From Oscillospiraceae bacterium (GTDB lineage Bacteria > Bacillota > Clostridia > Oscillospirales > CAG-272): a stretch of DNA of 64,000 bases. The position numbers and the translations under genes were made by a program. Below are positions 50,092-59,038 of this stretch, piece after piece; the stretch's first letter is position 1; each line of letters starts with the position of its first letter. Below the pieces are notes generated by a model. The model was not told where the DNA came from. It searched no databases and worked only from the letters and a program-made list of their open reading frames with translations. The stretch spans positions 32,129 through 96,128 of the forward strand of contig SVTK01000011.1 in the NCBI GenBank assembly GCA_015063805.1, written 5' to 3'.

Positions 50092-51471
50092 TCACTTTCC
50101 CACACAGAAACGGGAGAAAATTTCTCCCACAATATCCTCGCTCACCGCGCGGCCGTCCACCTCGTCCAGCGCCCCCAGCGCCAGCTCAAGGTCCACACAG
50201 CACAGATCCTCCGGCATTCCGTCCCGCAGGGCGGTCAGCGCCGCCTCAGCGGCCTCGGCGGACCGCATCAGGGCGGCATACTGCCGTGCCCCGGTGACAA
50301 TGGCATCCTCCCGCAGATCCAGGCTACCGTCAAGGAAACGCTCAGTTACGGCGGCGGCCAGGGCATCCATGCCCTCCCCCGTCTCGGCGGAGATCACCGC
50401 CACAGGCTTCCCTGCCGTCCGCAGGCGCTCCACGGTTTCGGGCAGAAGTCCCCGGTCGGCCTGATTGGCCAGCACAAAGGTCTCCGCCTCCAGCGTGGGC
50501 AGAAGCGCAAGCATGGCATCGTCATCTTCATCCAGCGCAGACGCGCCGTCAAACACGACCAGCACCAGCTCGGCTTCGGCCAGCGCATTCCGCGCCCGGC
50601 CCACGCCGATGGCTTCCACGGGATCCTCGGTGTCCCGAAGTCCTGCCGTATCGGTAAGCCGCAGGGTCACGCCCCCGAACTCCACCGTTTCTGTCAGCAT
50701 ATCCCGCGTCGTCCCCGCGATGGCCGTCACAATGGCGGCATCCCGGCCAACCAGACGGTTATACAGGGCACTCTTGCCCACATTTGCCCGTCCGCAGAGC
50801 ACGGTGGGAATTCCTTCGGCCACAGCCCGGCCCGTCCGCCAGGTAGCGGCCAGGGTGCGCAGGCCGGACACGGCCTCCGCCGTGGCGGAGATCATCTCCT
50901 CCCGGCTCATCTCCCGCAGATCCTCATCGGGAAAATCTATGGCCGCCATGCAGGAGACCGCCACACTGCGCAGCTGCTCAGCAATTTCAGCGCACCGCGC
51001 CCCAAGGCGGCCGCCCATCCCTCCCCGGGACAGGGCAAGCTGACTCCGCGTCTTCGCCTCCAGCAGTGCCCCCACCGCCTCGGCCTGGCCCAGGCCAAGC
51101 CGTCCGTTGAGAAAAGCACGGCGGGTAAACTCCCCCGCCTGTGCCATGCGGGCACCTGCGGCCAGCACAGCCTCCAGCACCGCCTGGGTTACCAGCACGC
51201 CGCCGTGACAGGAGATCTCCAGCACATCCTCGCCGGTGTAGGAATTGGGCCCGCGCCAAAGCACGGCAACACCGTCATCCACCACCTCGCGCCCACCGTC
51301 GGGCAGGGGCGCATATATCTTTCCATACACCGCCGTGCGGGGAGGCTTCGCCGTCAGATCTGCCGAGAACACCCGCGCGGCAATCTCCGCCGCGCCGTCC
51401 CCGGACACGCGAATGACGGCAATCCCACCCTTACCCCGGGGCGTGGAAACCGCCGCAATCGTCTCAAACAT
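50092..51471 (-). CDS. mnmE: tRNA modification GTPase MnmE
   Basis: GTPase (459 aa) that with MnmG installs the cmnm5 group at U34 of certain tRNAs. The N-terminal folate-binding domain starts TIAAVSTPRGKGGIAVIRVSG. The G domain includes GRANVGKSALYNRL (P-loop), AGTTRDMLTE and DTAGLRDT. The C-terminal CxGK motif is CVGK at the very end. Start follows AAGGAGA. Last of the conserved rpmH-rnpA-yidD-yidC-jag-mnmE order; mnmG is not in the window. Confidence 0.96.
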   Translation of the reverse strand: MFETIAAVSTPRGKGGIAVIRVSGDGAAEIAARVFSADLTAKPPRTAVYGKIYAPLPDGGREVVDDGVAVLWRGPNSYTGEDVLEISCHGGVLVTQAVLEAVLAAGARMAQAGEFTRRAFLNGRLGLGQAEAVGALLEAKTRSQLALSRGGMGGRLGARCAEIAEQLRSVAVSCMAAIDFPDEDLREMSREEMISATAEAVSGLRTLAATWRTGRAVAEGIPTVLCGRANVGKSALYNRLVGRDAAIVTAIAGTTRDMLTETVEFGGVTLRLTDTAGLRDTEDPVEAIGVGRARNALAEAELVLVVFDGASALDEDDDAMLALLPTLEAETFVLANQADRGLLPETVERLRTAGKPVAVISAETGEGMDALAAAVTERFLDGSLDLREDAIVTGARQYAALMRSAEAAEAALTALRDGMPEDLCCVDLELALGALDEVDGRAVSEDIVGEIFSRFCVGK

Positions 51472-51488
51472 AGCCGTTCTCCTTTTCC

Positions 51489-51550
51489 GAAAGTTTTTGC
51501 GGGAAGGGGCTTGGGGGAGGGGGCTTTTTTCAAAAAGCCCCCTCCCCCAA
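51489..51550. repeat. dispersed palindromic repeat, copy 3
   Basis: GAAAGTTTTTGCGGG (51489-51503) followed by TTGGGGGAGGGGGCTTTTT / AAAAAGCCCCCTCCCCCAA (51511-51550). It lies between jag and mnmE, just after the jag stop. Same family as 10003-10096 and 29681-29753. Confidence 0.85.
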
Positions 51551-51556
51551 TGTCTT

Positions 51557-52270
51557 TTATTCCTCGTCGCTCTTCTTGCCGCGGTTCAGTGCACCACGGT
51601 CCTCAGGGAAGATCACGATCTTACGATTGTTGTCGGTGCCCACGGAATTGGTGGAAACACCGTCAATGAGCTGCACCTCGGAGTGGATGATGCGGCGCTC
51701 ATAGGGATTCATGGGTTCGAGCATGATGCTCTTGCCGTACTTGAGTACAGCATCTGCCTTGCGGCGGGCCAGGGCGCGGAGGGTCTCCTCACGCTTTGCG
51801 CGGTAGTTCTCCACATCCACCGTGACCTTCACATAGTCGCGCTTGCTGTCGCCGCGCTTCTTGTTGACGGCCAGGTTGGTCAGGTACTGCAGGGCATCCA
51901 GGGTGTCGCCGTGATGGCCGATCAGCACGCCTGCGGCATCGCCGGTAATGCTGATGTACTTCTCGCCCTGGGCGGGCTCGGTCATCTTCACGTCAACATC
52001 AAGCTGCATATTCTTCAGCAGCGTTTCAATAAAGGAAAGTGCGGGATCGGCGGCAGCGGCGGGAGCTTCCTCAGCCACAGGTGCGGCGTAGCTCACCTGC
52101 ACACGGGCAGGAGCGGCACCCAGGCCGAACAGACCGCGCTTCGGCTCTTCCAGAACGGTGTAGGTCAGGGCATCCACCGAAGGAGCACCCAGCTCCGCGC
52201 AGGCGCGGGCAAGCGCTTCCTCCACCGTCTTCGCCGTGATGATCATTTCATTGGTGGCGGTTTCGTTCAT
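51557..52270 (-). CDS. jag: Jag/KhpB RNA-binding protein
   Basis: RNA-binding protein of 237 aa with three modules: an N-terminal Jag_N domain (ITAKTVEEALARACAELGAP; KRGLFGLGAAPA), a KH domain (ITGDAAGVLIGHHGDTLDAL) and a C-terminal R3H domain (NPYERRIIHSEVQ). KhpB partners with KhpA in mRNA and cell-envelope regulation. It follows yidC by 22 bases, as is usual. Confidence 0.93.
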   Translation of the reverse strand: MNETATNEMIITAKTVEEALARACAELGAPSVDALTYTVLEEPKRGLFGLGAAPARVQVSYAAPVAEEAPAAAADPALSFIETLLKNMQLDVDVKMTEPAQGEKYISITGDAAGVLIGHHGDTLDALQYLTNLAVNKKRGDSKRDYVKVTVDVENYRAKREETLRALARRKADAVLKYGKSIMLEPMNPYERRIIHSEVQLIDGVSTNSVGTDNNRKIVIFPEDRGALNRGKKSDEE

Positions 52271-52292
52271 CTTATCCTCTCATCCGTATCGG

Positions 52293-53396
52293 TTAATTTT
52301 TCGTTTTGTTGCGGTGCTCAGGGTTGTCCTCTTTGAGGGGTGCGGGCGCGATAGGACCGGATTCAGCCGGCTTCTCCTCCGCAGGCTTCTTCTCCTCGGC
52401 AGCTACCTCGGGCTCTTCATCATCAATGTGATGCAGAGAACGGGCCTTTTCCTGCTTCTTGCGCTGGCGGTTGGAGAGGTTGGCCTCTCTCTCTGCCTCG
52501 CGGATCTCTTCCTCGGTCACCTTGGGAATGGGCATCACCTTGCTGATGACAATCTGCTTGATCAGGGTCACGATGTTCTTGAACATCCAGTAAACGCCGA
52601 TGGCTCCGGGCACGATGAAGGTGATGTACACGCTCATGGCGGGCATCATGAAGTCCATCATGGCATTGGAGCATCCCGCCTGCTTATCATTCTCATTCGT
52701 GGTAGGCTGATAAGTGAACTTGCGGGTAATGCGGGAGCTGAAGAAGGCGATCACAAAGGTGAGCACAGGGATAATCAGCAACCAGTTGAACACCTTGAAG
52801 TTCGGGGTCTCGGCAAGGTTAAGGATGCCGAAGAAATCGAAGTTGGGCAGGTCGTTGACGGAGGTAATCTTCTCAGCGAAGCCCTCCACCGAAGCGAAAG
52901 CTTCCACGCCCAGCTCACGAATGATGTTGAGCTGCTTGATGGTCTCGCTGCCCCGGGCAACAAAGTCGCTGTAGCCCTCAAGGGTAGGAATGTACGCGTT
53001 GAGCGCAGTAATGGTTTCCGCGGAAAGGCCGCAGATATAGCGCAGGGGGTTGATGACAACATTATAGAGCGCCATAATAATGGGGAGCTGGATCAGCAGA
53101 GGCAGACAACCCTGCCAGGGGCTGAAGTTCTCCCGCTGGTACATCTCCATGATCTCGTTCTGAACCTTTTGCTGGGTGGCCTGGTCGTTGCGTCCCTTGT
53201 ACTTGTTGCGGATGGCCATTTCCTTGGGACGAAGCTTGGCCTGACGAATCTGATTCTTCTGCTGCTTGATGCTGAAGGGGAGCAGAACGATCTCCACGAT
53301 CACAGCAAACAAGAACAGGGCAATGACATAGTTTCCGGTGATCGAGTTGCAGAAGCGCAGGATCGCACCGGGAATGCCAATCAAAAAATCGAGCAT
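52293..53396 (-). CDS. yidC: YidC/Oxa1 membrane insertase
   Basis: Polytopic membrane protein (367 aa) that inserts and folds proteins in the cytoplasmic membrane. The core insertase segments are LFLFAVIVEIVLLPFSIKQQK, PLLIQLPIIMALYNVVINPL and VPGAIGVYWMFKNIVTL. The long basic/acidic C-tail (ending APLKEDNPEHRNKTKN) can contact ribosomes. No signal peptide or lipobox is visible; the first helix is an anchor. Start follows GAGGAATA. It is between yidD and jag. Confidence 0.95.
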   Translation of the reverse strand: MLDFLIGIPGAILRFCNSITGNYVIALFLFAVIVEIVLLPFSIKQQKNQIRQAKLRPKEMAIRNKYKGRNDQATQQKVQNEIMEMYQRENFSPWQGCLPLLIQLPIIMALYNVVINPLRYICGLSAETITALNAYIPTLEGYSDFVARGSETIKQLNIIRELGVEAFASVEGFAEKITSVNDLPNFDFFGILNLAETPNFKVFNWLLIIPVLTFVIAFFSSRITRKFTYQPTTNENDKQAGCSNAMMDFMMPAMSVYITFIVPGAIGVYWMFKNIVTLIKQIVISKVMPIPKVTEEEIREAEREANLSNRQRKKQEKARSLHHIDDEEPEVAAEEKKPAEEKPAESGPIAPAPLKEDNPEHRNKTKN

Positions 53397-53435
53397 TTCG
53401 GGAAATATTCCTCTCTCGTATTCTGTGCGCGCAGG

Positions 53436-53690
53436 TCAATGTGCGCAGTTTCCTCCTCCGCCCCGCCGGTTAGGCTTCTCGGGCACCGGATCATACCCGC
53501 CCGCGCAAAAGGGATTGCAGCGGAGGATACGCCAGACCGTGAGCGCAAAACCGACAAAAAAGCCGCGTTTCTGAAATGCCTCGATGGCATAGGCTGAGCA
53601 GGTCGGGGTAAACCGACAGCTGGGCGTTCGTTTCAATGGGGAAAGAAACTTACGGTAAAAACGGATCAGAGCGATACAGATATACTTCAT
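53436..53690 (-). CDS. yidD: membrane protein insertion efficiency factor YidD
   Basis: Small amphipathic membrane-associated protein (84 aa) that assists YidC. Typical sequence: [30 protein letters not shown] and the [13 protein letters not shown] tail. It overlaps rnpA by 4 bases (ATGA), so the two are translationally coupled. Confidence 0.95.
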   Translation of the reverse strand: MKYICIALIRFYRKFLSPLKRTPSCRFTPTCSAYAIEAFQKRGFFVGFALTVWRILRCNPFCAGGYDPVPEKPNRRGGGGNCAH

Positions 53691-54082
53691 GATGCACCGT
53701 GATCACCGCCGCAGAGCATCCCAAGCTTGGAGAGCGCAGCGCGCAGATCGCGCTCCACCTCGGTGCTCTTGGCGACAGTTGCCCGATCCCGGGCGGCAAG
53801 GACTACCAAATACCCGGTTTTGACCCCGGGATCACGCTGGACGGCACGCATGGCCTCGCGCAGAACGCGCTTGGCACGGTTGCGCTGCACCGCCCCCCCC
53901 AGCTTCTTGCTCACCGTCAGCCCAATGCGGTTGACGTAGCATTTCTGCGGGTGCGCATCGCGCAGACGCTTTGCCGCATAGTCCCGCAGGACATAGACAG
54001 CAACCGTCGGCCCGACCGCTCGCTTTCCTTTGGCATATGCCTTGGCATACAGATGATTTTCCGTAATCGCTGTAAATTTCAT
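53687..54082 (-). CDS. rnpA: ribonuclease P protein component
   Basis: Protein subunit (131 aa) of RNase P that processes tRNA 5' ends. RNR-type motif in [13 protein letters not shown], with [13 protein letters not shown] before it. Between rpmH and yidD as in most bacteria. Confidence 0.95.
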   Translation of the reverse strand: MKFTAITENHLYAKAYAKGKRAVGPTVAVYVLRDYAAKRLRDAHPQKCYVNRIGLTVSKKLGGAVQRNRAKRVLREAMRAVQRDPGVKTGYLVVLAARDRATVAKSTEVERDLRAALSKLGMLCGGDHGAS

Positions 54083-54207
54083 TGTTTTTCGCTTCCGTCA
54101 AAATAAAATATGGTTTACCGGGAAAATTTGCGGGAATATCAAAAACCCCGACCGCTCAGCTTACGGGAAAAATCGTAATGATGAGCCATCGGAGGTTTTC
54201 ACGATGA

Positions 54208-54342
54208 TTAGTGGGTCAGTCTCTTTCTGCCCTTTGCACGTCTTCTCTTCAGAACCTTGATTCCGTCTGCAGTGCTCATTCTCTTTCTGAAGCCGTGAAC
54301 CTTGCTTCTCTGACGCTTTTTGGGTTGATATGTTCTCAGCAT
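54208..54342 (-). CDS. rpmH: 50S ribosomal protein L34
   Basis: 44 aa, read by eye: starts [18 protein letters not shown] and ends KGRKRLTH, the standard L34 sequence. The start ATG is 7 bases after GGAGGTG. It heads the rpmH-rnpA-yidD-yidC-jag-mnmE block. In most bacteria dnaA is next, divergently; here the divergent gene is a DIP1984-family gene. Confidence 0.97.
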   Translation of the reverse strand: MLRTYQPKKRQRSKVHGFRKRMSTADGIKVLKRRRAKGRKRLTH

Positions 54343-54409
54343 CCTCTGCACCTCCTTAGTGTTAGAAATCGGAAGCGTGACAATACGCTTTTACACAATG
54401 ACACACTAT

Positions 54410-54439
54410 ATTATACCCTATCCCTCGTGCTTCTGTCAA
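54410..54439 (-). promoter_or_regulatory. rpmH operon promoter
   Basis: TTGACA (54439-54434) and TATAAT (54415-54410), 18-bp spacer. Confidence 0.85.
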
Positions 54440-54582
54440 GGGGTTTGCAAAATTTTCCCGCGGTTTTTCGCGATTTCTTTCCCTTCGGCCCGCAATTATC
54501 ACAAATCGGTTACAAATTTTCCCAGCCTCTTTCCTCTGCGATCGGTCTGTGATATAATGAAGAAAAAAACGGAGGTACACCC

Positions 54583-55047
54583 ATGAAACTTGCCGAGGCC
54601 CTTTCCCTGCGCGCCGATCTCCAGCGGCGGATCGCCGCACTGCGGGAACGTCTGAAGAAAAACGCCCGGGTACAGGAGGGGGACACCCCCGCCGAGGATC
54701 CGATGGAGCTGCTGGCCGAGCTGAGTGCTGACACCGATGATCTGGAGGGGCTGATGGCCAGCATCAACCTCACCAACTGCGAGACCTTCACCGTCTGGGA
54801 GGACAGCCGCCTGTCTCTGACCGAACTGATCGCCCGCCGGGATGCCCTGGGGCTGAAAATTTCGGTGATGCGGGATTTCCTTGACGAGGCGGCCACGAAG
54901 GTGGATCGCTACTCCTCAAAGGAAATCCGACTTCTCAGCACTGTCCCCGTGGCCGAGCTGCAGAAGCAGGTGGACGCCCTCTCCCGAGAGCTGCGTCTGC
55001 TCGACGTTGAGCTGCAGCGCATGAACTGGAGCACCGAACTGCGCTGA
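54583..55047 (+). CDS. DIP1984 family protein
   Basis: Helical protein (154 aa) of the DIP1984/septicolysin-like family. It is largely coiled coil: LRADLQRRIAALRERLKKNA, LLAELSADTDDLEGLMASIN, and a conserved INLTN segment. Function is unknown. The start follows ACGGAGG. A TATAAT box lies at 54553-54558, with a poor -35 (TTTCCT). Divergent from rpmH. Confidence 0.85.
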   Translation: MKLAEALSLRADLQRRIAALRERLKKNARVQEGDTPAEDPMELLAELSADTDDLEGLMASINLTNCETFTVWEDSRLSLTELIARRDALGLKISVMRDFLDEAATKVDRYSSKEIRLLSTVPVAELQKQVDALSRELRLLDVELQRMNWSTELR

Positions 55048-55264
55048 ATGACAGCTGGTAGTCCGGGTGAGCGAGTGGGATCTCGGCGGCCGAGAACGGA
55101 GCCGCAAGTCACGCGGGGCCGGGCACCTGCAAACCGGAACAAATTCGCCCCGTACCGCGCACACGCGCACTGCGCATTCTGCAATGTTACCACCGCACCA
55201 CTGGCATCCGGACGAGGGTGGGTATGGGGATTTTATCGCAACACACAGAAAGAAGGAACACATT
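55048..55264. other. unexplained G+C-rich intergenic stretch
   Basis: About 215 bases between DIP1984 and the PHP gene. It is very G+C-rich with several short hairpins (CTCGG-CGG-CCGAG near 55079-55091; GCGC-rich repeats near 55158-55177). No promoter, T-box or coding pattern is convincing. A structured RNA is possible but unsupported. Confidence 0.4.
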
Positions 55265-55972
55265 TTGCCATTCAAGACCGAGCTTCACTGTCACACCGCC
55301 ACGGTATCGGCCTGCGCCAAGGGCCTGCCGGGGGAAATGGCAGAGCATTACATCAAACTGGGCTATGATGCGGTGGTGCTGACCGAGCATCTCTCCAACG
55401 CCACCTTCAAGAAAGCCACCGTGGGGGATATGACCGAGGCCGCCTGGGACGAAAAAATCGACTACTATATGCAGGGGTACCACGCCCTCCGCGCCGCTGC
55501 AGGGGATCGGCTCACGGTCATTTTCGGCTGTGAGCTCCGCCGCGCCGCCGACGGAAACGATTTCCTCCTCTACGGCATTGACGAAGCATTTCTGCGGGCA
55601 CACCCCGATCTGCACACCTACAAGGTCCCTGCCCTGCGGGATGCGGTTCACGAGGTGGGGGGGATGCTCATCCAGGCCCACCCCTTCCGCAACGGCCGAC
55701 GCATTGTCGATCCCGCCCTGCTGGACGGCATCGAAATCTTCAACGGCGGCATCTCCAACGAGAATCTCAATGACATTGCCGCCATCTGGGCAGAACATTT
55801 CGGGCTTCTGGGCACTGCGGGAAGCGACTGCCACCGTCCCAACGGCTACAACTGCCTCACCGGGATCCTCACCGATACCCCCATCCGCGCCGGTGCGGAC
55901 CTGGTGCGCCATCTGCGGGAGGGCAGTTTCACCCTCGCAGAGCCGCTCCCGCCTCCTGAGCCGAGAACATAA
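55265..55972 (+). CDS. PHP-domain phosphoesterase
   Basis: PHP-family metal-dependent hydrolase of 235 aa. Metal motifs: ELHCHT at the N-terminus, VLTEHL, CELRRA, LIQAHPFRNGRR, and GSDCHRPNGY. It probably cleaves a phosphoester; the substrate is unknown. The start is set at a TTG (55265) 7 bases after AAGGAA, just before FKTELHCHT; the frame runs further upstream but its composition there is not coding-like. Convergent with MgtC, ending at a shared terminator. Confidence 0.8.
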   Translation: MPFKTELHCHTATVSACAKGLPGEMAEHYIKLGYDAVVLTEHLSNATFKKATVGDMTEAAWDEKIDYYMQGYHALRAAAGDRLTVIFGCELRRAADGNDFLLYGIDEAFLRAHPDLHTYKVPALRDAVHEVGGMLIQAHPFRNGRRIVDPALLDGIEIFNGGISNENLNDIAAIWAEHFGLLGTAGSDCHRPNGYNCLTGILTDTPIRAGADLVRHLREGSFTLAEPLPPPEPRT

Positions 55973-56000
55973 ACTCCCTATCTGGGCATAAATACCACAG

Positions 56001-56040
56001 AAAAAGAGGAGCCGCGCACCACTGCGCGGCTCCTCTTTTT
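56001..56040. terminator. bidirectional terminator
   Basis: AAAAAGAGGAGCCGCGCA-CCAC-TGCGCGGCTCCTCTTTTT between convergent genes. Confidence 0.92.
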
Positions 56041-56043
56041 CTC

Positions 56044-56721
56044 TCAGGTTTGGCTCGGCAAAGCAACCATAACCTCATCGTTCTCCTGAACCAGTTCGAG
56101 CATTCTGGTGTACTTGGTTCGGTTGTCGGCGCGGAATTCCAATCCCACATGATTTGGGAGTCCGCTTTTTGCCGGCACCACCTCGGTAGCAGATACATAG
56201 GGCGCAATTGCTTGGCAGAGCGCCTTGACTTCCCGGATATCCATGATCTCCACATAGCAGGAGTATGTACCTCGCCGCCAATGCGGCCGTTCAAAGCGGA
56301 TCAGAATGGAAATGGTGATCATCACCATCAGAAAGGCCAGGAGCGCCGCCCAGTAGAATCCGATTCCCACCGCAAGCCCAATGCTTGCGGTGGCCCACAG
56401 CCCTGCCGCTGTGGTCAGCCCCGTAACCTGTTCGCGATTACGGATGATGATAGTACCTACGCCTAAGAAACCAATCCCTGAAACCACCTGCGCCCCCACA
56501 CGGAGGGGGTCACTGTTGAAGCCCAGCACCGATACCGAATACAAACCGACCAGGGCCGCCATTGCCGCCCCAAGGCAAACAAGAATATGGGTCCGGAGTC
56601 CGGCAGCACGGCCATGGTATCCGCGTTCAAGGCCGATCAATCCGCCAAACAAAACGGATAAAATCACACGCAGAGCTACCGAATACAAATTCAGCTCATT
56701 TAAGATTTTCATCATCGTATC
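56044..56721 (-). CDS. MgtC/SapB family protein
   Basis: Membrane protein of about 225 aa with five hydrophobic segments and the family signature GGLIGLERGYHGRAAGLRTH, followed by GAQVVSGIGFLGVGTIIIR and GLTTAAGLWATASIGL. The C-terminal cytoplasmic domain is ACT-like. MgtC proteins modulate envelope or Mg-related processes; the exact role here is unknown. Start: TTG at 56721 sits 10 bases after AAAGGAG; ATG at 56715 is the alternative. It follows a membrane-bound XRE gene by 43 bases, likely one operon. Confidence 0.85.
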   Translation of the reverse strand, partial: DTMMKILNELNLYSVALRVILSVLFGGLIGLERGYHGRAAGLRTHILVCLGAAMAALVGLYSVSVLGFNSDPLRVGAQVVSGIGFLGVGTIIIRNREQVTGLTTAAGLWATASIGLAVGIGFYWAALLAFLMVMITISILIRFERPHWRRGTYSCYVEIMDIREVKALCQAIAPYVSATEVVPAKSGLPNHVGLEFRADNRTKYTRMLELVQENDEVMVALPSQT

Positions 56722-56764
56722 CAACGCCGTACCACTCCTTTCTGCTTTTTGCCGTCCGCATCCT

Positions 56765-57340
56765 TCATGCCTCTTGATTTGTGTGCAGACCGCAAATGAT
56801 AAACCAAACCACAATTTCCACGCCGGCCGCAAAGGTAAACAAATAATTGGTCATGCTGGTCACATGCAGGAAGCCGAAACAAACGATGGAATAGATAAAA
56901 TAGATCATTGCACAAACTGCCAGCACGGGGAAGCGATAGGTTGCGATCAGAGCAACGCTAATCAGCACAACCACACTGGAGAAAAGCTCGCCAAATGCCT
57001 CCCCGAAATAAAGATGATCTCCCCAGAAGACCGAAAGCAGGAAGAAGATCATCCCAAAGATCAACAGCAGTCCGCCTGCAATCACGCGGGCCGACGGAAT
57101 CACCCACACTGTCTGCCCATCCGTGGCCGACGCTTTGGCAGTAGGGGTGCCGAAAACCAGTTCATCCAGGGTGATTTCAAACAGAACCCCCATTTTGATC
57201 AGCTTGTCCAGATCCGGAACAGCCATGCTGTTTTCCCATTTGGAAATCGACTGCCGCGAGACATCCAGCGCGTCTGCCAGTTCGCTCTGCGACCAGTTCC
57301 GCGCCGTTCGGCAGCGGAATATATTTTCTCCGAGCTGCAT
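56765..57340 (-). CDS. XRE regulator with C-terminal membrane domain
   Basis: Protein of 191 aa. Residues 1-60 are a helix-turn-helix (GENIFRCRTARNWSQSELAD; DVSRQSISKWENSMAVPDLD). Residues 85-185 hold about four hydrophobic helices (ARVIAGGLLLIFGMIFFLLS; LFSSVVVLISVALIATY; FVLAVCAMIYFIYSI-type; FTFAAGVEIVVWFIICGL). It is probably a membrane-tethered regulator that senses an envelope signal. Start follows GGAGGT. Upstream lies a GGGCAG/CTGCCC hairpin in the leader (57366-57380). Operon with MgtC. Confidence 0.85.
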   Translation of the reverse strand: MQLGENIFRCRTARNWSQSELADALDVSRQSISKWENSMAVPDLDKLIKMGVLFEITLDELVFGTPTAKASATDGQTVWVIPSARVIAGGLLLIFGMIFFLLSVFWGDHLYFGEAFGELFSSVVVLISVALIATYRFPVLAVCAMIYFIYSIVCFGFLHVTSMTNYLFTFAAGVEIVVWFIICGLHTNQEA

Positions 57341-57540
57341 ACTCTACCTCCAAACATATTTCACGGGCAGTTTTCCTGCCCAACTGTGCCGTTATTCTAC
57401 CATTTTCCCGATGTAAAGTCTATCAACCCTGCTTGAAAATCCCGCAACTGCGAGTTGCAACCGGCTAAGATCGATATTTTTCCGCACTCCGCAGGAGAAT
57501 TTCCCCGTCTTTTCGCTTCCGGCATCACAAAAAGTCAAAA

Positions 57541-57577
57541 AAGAGAAGAGCCGTGCGCTGATGCACGACTCTTCTCT
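57541..57577 (-). terminator. terminator of the dehydrogenase-rpe-mnmM-DD-carboxypeptidase operon
   Basis: AGAGAAGAGTCGTGC-ATCA-GCGCACGGCTCTTCTCT followed by T6 on the minus strand. The rest of 57341-57596 has no gene. Confidence 0.9.
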
Positions 57578-57596
57578 CCGCACCGTGCGGCTTACT

Positions 57597-59027
57597 TTAC
57601 TGCAGATATTCCGCCACGTACTCCTCCAGGCAGAGGCCCATGGTATAGATCCGCGTGGCGTGGTAGCGTCCCACATACCGATAGTGCCAGGGCTCATAGC
57701 TGATCCCCGTTTCGGGAACCTTATCCTCGGGATAGCGCAGGATGAAGCCAAACTTATGGGCGTTGGCCGAGATCCAGGCAAAGGCGGAGGTTTTCCCGAA
57801 GGAAATATCCGCCGAGGGCAGATTGTGCATATCCACACAAAGCCCGCTCTGGTGCTCGCTGGAACCGGGATAGGTGACCACCGTGGCCGCCTTGGCTTCC
57901 GCCTCAGCCCGGGACAGGGAGGGATACATGGCCACCCGCTGTTCAAACAGCTGGCTTTGGTAGCTGTAGGAGCGGTATGCGCTGGTCACCGAAACATCGG
58001 TGATCCCGCAAGCCCGCATCTCAATGAACATGGCCTCCAACGCCTTTGCGGCATACTCCCGCAGCTGCTGGGTATTGCGGCCGTCCTTGCGGGTATCGGC
58101 CACATTGGTAAGATCGGCGGGAATATAATCGGATGCCAGCTTGTGACTCACGTTGATAAGGGTGACGTAGGCATCCCGATCGGCGGGGTTCATATACTGC
58201 TCGTAGGCCGAGAGATCGGCCTTGAAGGCAATGGCGGGGGTGTTGCCGAACTCGGCCTTCTCGTCAATCCCGGACAGAGCATGGCTTCCCTTGAGGGAAA
58301 AGCCCAAAGGATCGCCGTTCAGGGTAAGATGCATCTCTGCCGCCTCAGCATCGCGGGTCAGGGTAACCCCCTGCATCCAGCTCTCCACAAAGTCGGCGGG
58401 GATCCACATAGTTTCATCCCCGTTTCCTGCACGAACAACAGCCTTACCGTCCAGCAGGATCACGTCCCCATTCACCTCAGCCCAGCTGCTCCCCGACGTA
58501 AAGCGGACATATTCACCCGACGGTGCGGTGTACTTGAGCACATCGGGGGTTCCCGTCACCGTCATACCGGCAAATTCGGCCAAGGTACTCATGGGCAGGT
58601 AAACCACCCCCTCCTGCACAGCCTCCTTACCCGAAAGCGTACAGACCAAGGGCTCCTCCAGCACCTCGCCGGCCTCGTCATAGCTGCCGCCGAAAAGATA
58701 GCGGTACTCCCGGGGGAGCTTGTCCGTATCGGTGCGGTAAAGGGAGAGTACAAAGAACATCCCGCCCAAAACCAGCATCAGGGCGAGGGTGATGAGATAA
58801 ACCACAAAACGATTGCAAAAGAGCCGCCAGGCCTCAGCGCGGCGGCGCTTTTTTTCGGCTTCGGCCTGCCTTGCCCGTTTGGCTTCGGCACGCCGTTGCG
58901 CGGCGGCGGCTTCCTGTTTGCGGGCCGCCTGTTCGGCAGCGTAACGCTGCCATTCAGCGCGCCGCCGCTCCTGCTCGGGGGTAAGCACCGGGCGGGAACG
59001 GTTCGGGCGCGGATTCGGATTGTTCAT
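57597..59027 (-). CDS. D-alanyl-D-alanine carboxypeptidase (VanY/M15B)
   Basis: Membrane-anchored peptidoglycan carboxypeptidase of 476 aa. A long basic, Ala/Arg-rich cytoplasmic coiled-coil tail (residues 15-65) comes before one membrane helix (VYLITLALMLVLGGMFFVLS). A copper-amine-oxidase-like stalk domain follows, then the M15B catalytic domain with VTSAYRSYSYQSQLFEQR, YPGSSEHQSGLCVDMH (SxHxxGxxxD zinc site) and EPWHYRYVG. The start at 59027 has AAAGGA 6 bases upstream; the ATG two codons earlier is too close to it. Last of its operon. Confidence 0.9.
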   Translation of the reverse strand: MNNPNPRPNRSRPVLTPEQERRRAEWQRYAAEQAARKQEAAAAQRRAEAKRARQAEAEKKRRRAEAWRLFCNRFVVYLITLALMLVLGGMFFVLSLYRTDTDKLPREYRYLFGGSYDEAGEVLEEPLVCTLSGKEAVQEGVVYLPMSTLAEFAGMTVTGTPDVLKYTAPSGEYVRFTSGSSWAEVNGDVILLDGKAVVRAGNGDETMWIPADFVESWMQGVTLTRDAEAAEMHLTLNGDPLGFSLKGSHALSGIDEKAEFGNTPAIAFKADLSAYEQYMNPADRDAYVTLINVSHKLASDYIPADLTNVADTRKDGRNTQQLREYAAKALEAMFIEMRACGITDVSVTSAYRSYSYQSQLFEQRVAMYPSLSRAEAEAKAATVVTYPGSSEHQSGLCVDMHNLPSADISFGKTSAFAWISANAHKFGFILRYPEDKVPETGISYEPWHYRYVGRYHATRIYTMGLCLEEYVAEYLQ

Positions 59028-59038
59028 ACGCATTCCTT

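Noticed and set aside
54343..54582. Possible replication origin beside rpmH
   Set aside because: Searched for TTATCCACA-type boxes; only weak partial matches (for example TTATCACAA) are present, and dnaA is absent.
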